From positions 55,786,791-55,850,790 of the forward strand of contig OZ024902.1 of the NCBI GenBank assembly GCA_964017125.1: a stretch of 64,000 nucleotides of DNA, written 5' to 3'. This document shows, piece after piece, positions 57,900 through 64,000 of this stretch; position 1 is the first letter of the stretch; each line of letters opens with the position of its first letter. The notes under the pieces were generated by a model, which saw only the letters and a program-made list of their open reading frames with translations, did no database searches and was not told where the DNA came from. This stretch comes from Flabesymbios commensalis. Lineage: Eukaryota; Annelida; Polychaeta; Terebellida; Flabelligeridae. The position numbers and the translations under genes are program-made.

Positions 57900-59020
57900 A
57901 ATGGGGCTATATGACAGGAGTGCCATGGCTGCCATATTGGATATGCAAATTAGCTAATTTTTAAGGGCAATCTATCAAGAGGGCTGTGTTAAAAAACAAT
58001 TTGATAGGATTGGATGAAAATTGGCGACTGTAGAGCGTTTGAGTAAACGTCGTTCTTAGGGACGCACCATTAGATATCTGGGGGTGGCCTAGAGGTTTTG
58101 TTGCTTGCAAACTTTTTTTTTTACCTCCGAGAGAAAACAATTTTTTTTTTTGGCGATCAACGTCCGACAATTTTTTTTTATGATCTGTCGAAGAATTTTT
58201 TTATCGTATACTTTCCCTATTATGTAGGTTACCATTTGGTGTTTTTTCTGGTCAACATATTTTTCATAAATTTCGACAACAAACTTTTTTTTTCCGCCCA
58301 CATTTTCAACAAATTTTTTTTTCTGACTTTTGTGGCGACAATTTTTTTTATCTTTTTTTCTAGCCCCCCCCCCCCTAAGATATCAAATGGTGCGTCCCTT
58401 GAATATGCAAAGTAGCCCATGGCATCAAACTCGAATATGCAAATTTGATGATTTTCGAGCTCAACCAGGATAATTCATCAAGGGGTGTCAGAATAACTTT
58501 CACGAAGATCAGATCAGACTGGAGAGCGTTTACTTTGCTCTTGGATATGCAAAATAGCCCATGGCGGCCATTTTGGATATGCAAATTAGCTTATTTTTAA
58601 ACTTAAGCAGGATAATCCATCATAGGGTGTTCAGAGAATTTTTGTGAAGATTGTGTGAATATTGGCGGCTGAAGAGCGCATACAGCGATCTTGAATATGC
58701 TAATTAGCCCATGGCTGCCATCTTGAATATGTAAATTAGCTGATTTTTTAACTTAACCAGGATAATACATCAGAAGGTGTGCAGAAATAAAATCGCAAAG
58801 ATGGGATGAATATTGGCGACTGGAGAGCGTTCACGCTTCACATCGGTATTGTATATGCAAATTAGCCCATGGCTTCCATCTTGGATATGCAAATTAGCTT
58901 ATTTTCGAATTAAGCAGGATAATCCATCACAGGATATTTAAAAAAAAATCGTGAAGATCGGATAAATATTGGCGACTGGAGAATGTTCACGTCGTCAAAT
59001 TGTTGAATAAAAATAATAAT
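57900..59020 (+). repeat. Array E: ~145-bp units, interrupted
   Basis: Units of GGATATGCAAATTAGCT, AACCAGGATAATTCATCA, GATTGGATGAATATTGGCG and GGAGAGCGTT recur at about 57938, 58435, 58574, 58730 and 58890. The array is split by the element at 58058-58399 and bordered by family A copy 4. Confidence 0.85.
58058..58399. mobile_element. T-rich TIR element inside array E
   Basis: AGGGACGCACCATTAGATATCT and the inverted AGATATCAAATGGTGCGTCCCT are ~22-bp ends. The interior is a series of poly-T tracts on one strand. The array sequence resumes on the far side (GTTCTT before, TGAATATGC after; other units read TCTTGGATATGC), so the site of insertion is clear. Confidence 0.85.
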
Positions 59021-59021
59021 A

Positions 59022-61802
59022 ACAAGACTACATAAGTCCAGGAGCTCCCGCTCCGAATTAGAATTTGATTTAAACAATTTTGTGTAGGGTTATTAATGTA
59101 GTCCTAGGATAGGTCAAAAATCAAGACAACTAGGTCTAAGAGACTCAGTCTAAGAGGAAGATAAGAACTAGACAGTCTGTCAGAGATTGCAAACCTCCAT
59201 TGAAATTAATGATCATAATCAGTATCCCAGTAATGGTCTACCTATCTGGCACGGTTTATCAGATATCAGGCCAATCGTGGTAAATAATGGTTGTTTTACA
59301 GTGATTTTGAATTCGCTGGAGACTAGTTAAAAAATTTCAGGGTGCATCTTCCCCCGAAACCTCACATTTTGTTTTATAGTAATGGACTAGCATTTAACAC
59401 AGTTTGCAAAATATTGGGCATGTGAAAGTAAATAATAGCCGATAGGCGGCCATTATGAGTTTGATCGAGTCTACATTTTTCAAGATGCATCCTCTCCTGA
59501 AATCTCACATTTTGAGTAATGGTCTAGCCATCTAGCACGGTTTTTAACGGACATGTGAAAGTGAATAATGGCCTGAAGGCAGCCATTTTGAATTTGATCA
59601 AGTTGAAATTTTTCAAGATGCATTCTCACCTGAAATCTCACATTTTGTTTTATAGTAATGGTCTAGCAATCAAGTACGGTCTACCAAATAACGGCCATGT
59701 GAAAGTGACTAATGACCGATAGGCGGCCATTTTAAATTTGAACAAGTCAAATTTTTTCAAGATGCATCCTCTCCTGAAATCTCACATTTTGTTTTATGGT
59801 AATGGTCTAGCTATCTAACACGGTTTGCCAGATATCAGCAATGTAAAAGTAAATGGTGGCTGTCAGGCCATTTTAAATTCGATTGAGTCGAAAGTTTTTA
59901 AAAGGCATCCTCTCCGGAAACGTCACATTTTGTTTTATAGTAATGGTCTAGCTATCTAGCACGGTTTACCTGATATCAGGCCTATCGAGGTAAATAATGC
60001 TGATTGTCGGCCATTTTGAATTCGTAAGTTAAAAAATTTCAGAGTGCATCCTCCTCCGAAAACTCACATTTTGCTTTATAGTAATGGTCCAGCCATCTAG
60101 CACGGTTTACCAAATATCAGCCATGTGAAAATGAATAATGGCCGAAAAGGGGGCCATTTTAAATTTGATCAAGTCAACATTTTTTCAAAGTGCATCCTCA
60201 TTTAAAATCTCACATTTCGTTTTATAGTAATGGTCTAGCCATCTAGCACAGTTTACCAAATATCAGCCATGTGAAAGTGAATAATGGCTGATAAGCGGCC
60301 ATTTTGAATTTTATCAAGTCGAAATTTCTCAAGATGCATCCTCTCCTGAAATGTCACATTTTGTTTTATAGTAATGGTCTAGCCATCTAGCACGGTTTAC
60401 CAAATAACGGCCATGTGAAAGTGAATAATGGCCGAACGGCGTCCATTTTGAATTTGTTCAAGTCGATTTTTTTCAAGATGCATCCTCTCCTGAAATCTCA
60501 CATTTTGTTTTACATGTATAGCAACCTAGCATGGTTTACCAAATATCAGTTCTGTCGAGGTGAATAATGGCCAATAGGCGGCCATTTTAAACTTGACCGA
60601 GCTGAATTTTTTCAAAATGCATCCTCTCTTAAAACCTTACAATTTAATTTATAGTAATGGTGTAGCTATCTTGAGCAGTTTTCATGATATTCCGCAATAT
60701 GGGGCCTGTCGAGGTGAATAATGGCTGATAGGAGGCCATTTTGAATTTTATCGACTTGAAATTTTTTAAGATGCATCCTCTCCTGAAAGCTTACAATTAG
60801 TAATGGTGTAGCTATCTTAAGCGGTTTTCATGATATTCATGATATTCATGAAACTTTACAATTTGTTTTATAGTAATGGTGTAGCTATCCTGAGCGGTTT
60901 TCATTCATGATATTTCGCAATATCAGGCCTGTTGAGGTGAATAATGGCCGATGGGCGGCCATTTTGAATTTTATCAACTTGAAATTTTTCAAGATGCATC
61001 CTCTTCTGTAACCTTACAATTTGTTTCATAGTAATGGTATAGCTATCTTGAGCGGTTTTCATAATATCCCGCAATATCAGGCCTGTCGAGGTGAAAAATG
61101 GCCGATGGGCGGCCATTTTGAATTTTGTCGACTTGAAATTTTTCAAATGCATCCTCTCCTGTAATCTTACAATTTGTTTTATAGTAATGGTATAGCTATC
61201 TTGAGCGGTTTTCATGATATTCCGCAAAATATTTCAGTCGGATTTACCGATGTTATAAATTAGGTCAAAGTGCTGGGTCAACTTTAAGGTCAAGGTCCAA
61301 AAACCTGAAAAGGCACAACTAGGGACCTTAGAGAACATGTATGTGCAATATGACTGTAATCGGCCCAGTACTTTTCGAGATCTGCTCCGGAAACGAAGTG
61401 TGTGTCAAAACGTCTAAATAGGTCATAGTTCTGAACCAAAAGTAGGTCAAAGTTCATATACCACGAAAGGCACACCTAGACCCCCTAGAGGTATTGTGTG
61501 TAAAATTTGAAGACAATCAGACAAGTACTTTCAGAGATATGCTCCGGAAACCAAATGTTCACGGACGGCCCAACGGCCCAAAGCCGTAACATCATAATTT
61601 TCTCCTCTGCGACCTTGCATATTGAATTTCGATTAAAAATATTTTAACCTGTCTATTATCCACCTGAAAATAACCCACATACCAAAAATTGTTATCCTAG
61701 CTTATTTTCTTGCAAAATTATAGGCAACAGAAGAGGTAAAAAACAGAACGGAGGCGGAATCCATAGCTCCCTCCGTCTCACCTACGGTGACGGCGGGAGC
61801 TA
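59022..61802 (-). mobile_element. Family A Helitron-like element, copy 4
   Basis: Complete on the minus strand: TTAGCTCCCGCCGTCACCG at 61802, final TAGTCTTGT at 59022. It is 2781 bp because it has about 14 monomers rather than 10. A small local duplication (CATGATATTCATGATATTCA, 60828-60850) lies among the monomers. Flanking sequence is array E on the left and unique DNA on the right. Confidence 0.8.
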
Positions 61803-62329
61803 ATAACAACAAATCCAATAGACAGCACTAAAACAATAAGTTAGTCTCCATTACATAGTGAGTGGAGACTTTACCATAAACTACTGGGTACAAAGTAAGC
61901 CTAAAATTAATATTTTCACATAATTGGAGATATATAATATTCACAGTAATCTGCCACTGGCATCGGAATGAAAACAACATTGTGAAATATCTGAACTGAA
62001 ATGTCTGAAGGAATGAACGCTTTGTCTGCTCAGATTAATCTGATGTCTGAGGAGTTCAAATCTGTGTGAACCGAACTGTAATTTGAAAGGAATGCTACTG
62101 GGATATATAGTACAGTCAAAATGTTCGAAATTATAGTTTTATTATTAAAACTAACTGGATGAAATAAACGTTATAACAATACATTTTTGTATCTTTATTT
62201 TAGTTGTATTTTTCAAATATCTTTTTTAAACGATGATTAAGCCTCGAGGTAGAGACCCATTTCCATATTTATTTTATGTATGAAAGCTTGAAAGCCCATG
62301 GGAGTTTACACTCGTTTGGTACTAGCGGT
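61803..62329. other. Intergenic, nothing recognised
   Basis: AT-rich sequence without supported features. Confidence 0.35.
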
Positions 62330-62745
62330 TACACTAAAAGACGCATGCCACCACATACTAGCGCATACCAACGAAAAGACGGGGTAGTCGACATTGGAAC
62401 CATATATTTCATAGTCTATCGTATTTAATACATCCTACGGAGTGTAGATGCCAAATTTTGTGAAAAAATAATAATTATAACTTGCCTAATTCGGCATTTT
62501 AAAGTCCGTCAATGAGCGCTATGCATTGCAAATGCAATGTATTATAAATGGGCATTGCAAATGCAATGTATTATAAATGGGCGGTAGTACCAGCGCATAC
62601 CAACGAAAAGACGGAGTAGACGATATAGGAACTATACTTTTGATAGTCTATCGTATTTAGTACATCCTGCGGCGTGTATATACCAAATTTTGTAAACAAA
62701 CATTCAGCGCTAGACATTGCAAAATATTATCAATGGGCGTAGTTT
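62330..62745 (+). repeat. Two-unit ~240-bp repeat related to 40420-40872
   Basis: AGCGCATACCAACGAAAAGACG, GATAGTCTATCGTATTT and ACATCCT recur. The first unit also holds the AATTCGGCATTTTAAAGTCC and GAGCGCTATGCATTG blocks of the 40420 array and a doubled CATTGCAAATGCAATGTATT word. Confidence 0.75.
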
Positions 62746-63229
62746 ATATTTCCGACACTTGGTGTCACCCACGTGCACTTAGCTGGATAGGTGGCTCAGA
62801 GCTATAACCCTGATAAGTCTAACAAATCCGACAATTCTTATGTTGAACTATATTTTTAAAATTACCTGACTAGAATTATTTTGTCATTTAATATCTACCT
62901 ATCTATCCATGGTGAGAAAAATGAAATACTGGACCAATAAATCATATCAATTGAGCAACTTGTATATATGTAGGCCTATATTTGTTTCCATTGTACATAA
63001 TACTAAACAGCTAAATAAATAAACTTAATTTACACGGAACTGATGGGTGGGCATAGTTGTGTAGCTACCTGGGTGCTAATCACAAATGTTTGGTAGAAAA
63101 CAAAAGTCTACATAGTCCATTTCTCATTTTAAAATGACAGGCCTTGAAAGTTTCCTTCCCTCAGTAGAAGTATAGACATGGCAGTGACTGTCCCCGCATA
63201 GACACATTCCAATTTCCCGTGGGCATGTC
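62746..63229. other. Intergenic, nothing recognised
   Basis: AT-rich, no supported feature. Confidence 0.35.
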
Positions 63230-63350
63230 TACGGCAACACAGCAGTCCCAGCAGAAGAATGCAAGACATTGGGGTGGTTGCGGGCCAATTTTGACCCAAC
63301 GCTTCTAGCGTTGGGCCGGCATTGGACCGCCTCCACTACGCGGACACAGT
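63230..63350. mobile_element. Decayed GGCCCAACATTG MITE
   Basis: CCCAACGCTTCTAGCGTTGGG is a perfect inverted core, flanked by CGGGCCAATTTTG and GCCGGCATTGGACCG. Confidence 0.45.
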
Positions 63351-63529
63351 GGCAACATACCAACCTTCAAACCGGCTATCAGCTTGCACACCTGCACAAT
63401 CACATAGATAGATCACGGTAGATAGAACAAGAAAAGAAACACAAGTTTAATGTACATCCTCTTTCACTGAGGCGTATGTTTAATAAAATATTCTAACAAA
63501 GGATCAAACATGAACGGATCCGACCTAGA

Positions 63530-63618
63530 TGAGAGTGGCAGGTTTCAAACCCCTACATTATCATCACTGATATTAGAGGCGTAAGCTGCAATCACTACAC
63601 TACCACGACCGGATCCAT
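63530..63618 (-). mobile_element. tRNA-like SINE head
   Basis: On the minus strand, GTGGTAGTGTAGTGATTGCAG resembles an A-box region, and GGTTTGAAACC (63551-63541) is a B box with one mismatch. It lies in a GGATCCG...CGGATCC inverted pair. The body downstream is not matched elsewhere in the window. Confidence 0.45.
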
Positions 63619-64000
63619 AAATGTAACAATAGATCTTGTAATGTAATTTTTGCTTATTGGTTGCATTGAATGCAGCGATACAAATAAATACATTAGTTGA
63701 GTTGATTTTTCTGCATACCATTGCATGTAAAACATAAAATAATTTATATGATAGGTGTAATAAATAGAAACGACCTCGGTGTGACACTGGGTTGAGGCAA
63801 CCTTGAAGGTAGGGTATAAGTTACTATATGAATGTATTCGTTACGAAAACCACAACTATCATCGCAGAATCCAGATCGTCCACAGAGCACCGGCATCACA
63901 CCTAAAATATTATGATTGATCAGGGGGCCATCACACTAAAAATTAATATTAAAATTAGTATCATCTTAACTTTCTCTCACTTCCCATTAGAAAAGATCCA
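63619..64000. other. Intergenic to window end
   Basis: No supported feature. Confidence 0.35.

Noticed and set aside
58098-58415. 105-codon plus-strand frame rich in F, I and Y
   Set aside because: It is a translation of the poly-T tracts of a TIR element.
1-64000. Retrovirus, LTR or Polinton-like remains
   Set aside because: I saw no capsid, integrase, protease or envelope-like frames and no paired long terminal repeats; both RT relics have LINE-type motifs.

Overview
This window is animal nuclear DNA, most likely from a marine invertebrate. The signs are intron-era host genes, LINEs, tRNA-derived SINEs, many cut-and-paste transposons and MITEs, and recurring words such as TAGGCCTA and TACATGTA. 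The phylum cannot be fixed from sequence alone; an echinoderm, hemichordate, cephalochordate or mollusc would all fit. There is one 200-base assembly gap (26929-27128). I saw no convincing retrovirus, LTR element or Polinton, and no bacterial-style operon or CRISPR.

The window is gene-poor. The only complete host gene I can support is an uninterrupted 207-codon CHMP6/VPS20 (ESCRT-III) reading frame at 45361-45984. There is also a frameshifted DnaJ J-domain fragment (12182-12359) and a possible unrecognised terminal exon behind a textbook acceptor site (39196-39357).

Almost everything else is repeats. 0-12 kb: a tRNA-derived SINE, several TIR elements, a 0.9 kb foldback, and a 208-bp palindromic MITE with a 9-bp target duplication. 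12-20 kb: a homogeneous ~333-bp satellite array flanked by inverted CAGACG-rich minisatellites, then a decayed LINE (endonuclease, YADD reverse transcriptase, C-terminal region) whose 3' tail carries a MITE. 20-24 kb: a TIR element holding a recent 1549-bp tandem duplication (about 99.3% identical). 24-35 kb: the first two copies of a Helitron-like, satellite-bearing family (A), two copies of a related family (B), and two ~80-bp hairpins. 37-45 kb: more satellite arrays, a 416-bp long inverted repeat, and family A copy 3 sitting between two arrays of shared ancestry. 45-52 kb: CHMP6, a degenerate minisatellite, TIR elements, SINE and tRNA-like pieces. 52-57 kb: a local tandem duplication, a dead Tc1-type element with a hAT-like element inserted in it, and an L2-like LINE relic. 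57-62 kb: two further arrays and family A copy 4.

The strongest cross-window pattern is modular. At least five sequence-distinct satellite families, several inside Helitron-like elements, carry the same GGCCATTTTG word once per monomer. Families A and B also end in the same AACAAGA-plus-hairpin terminus.
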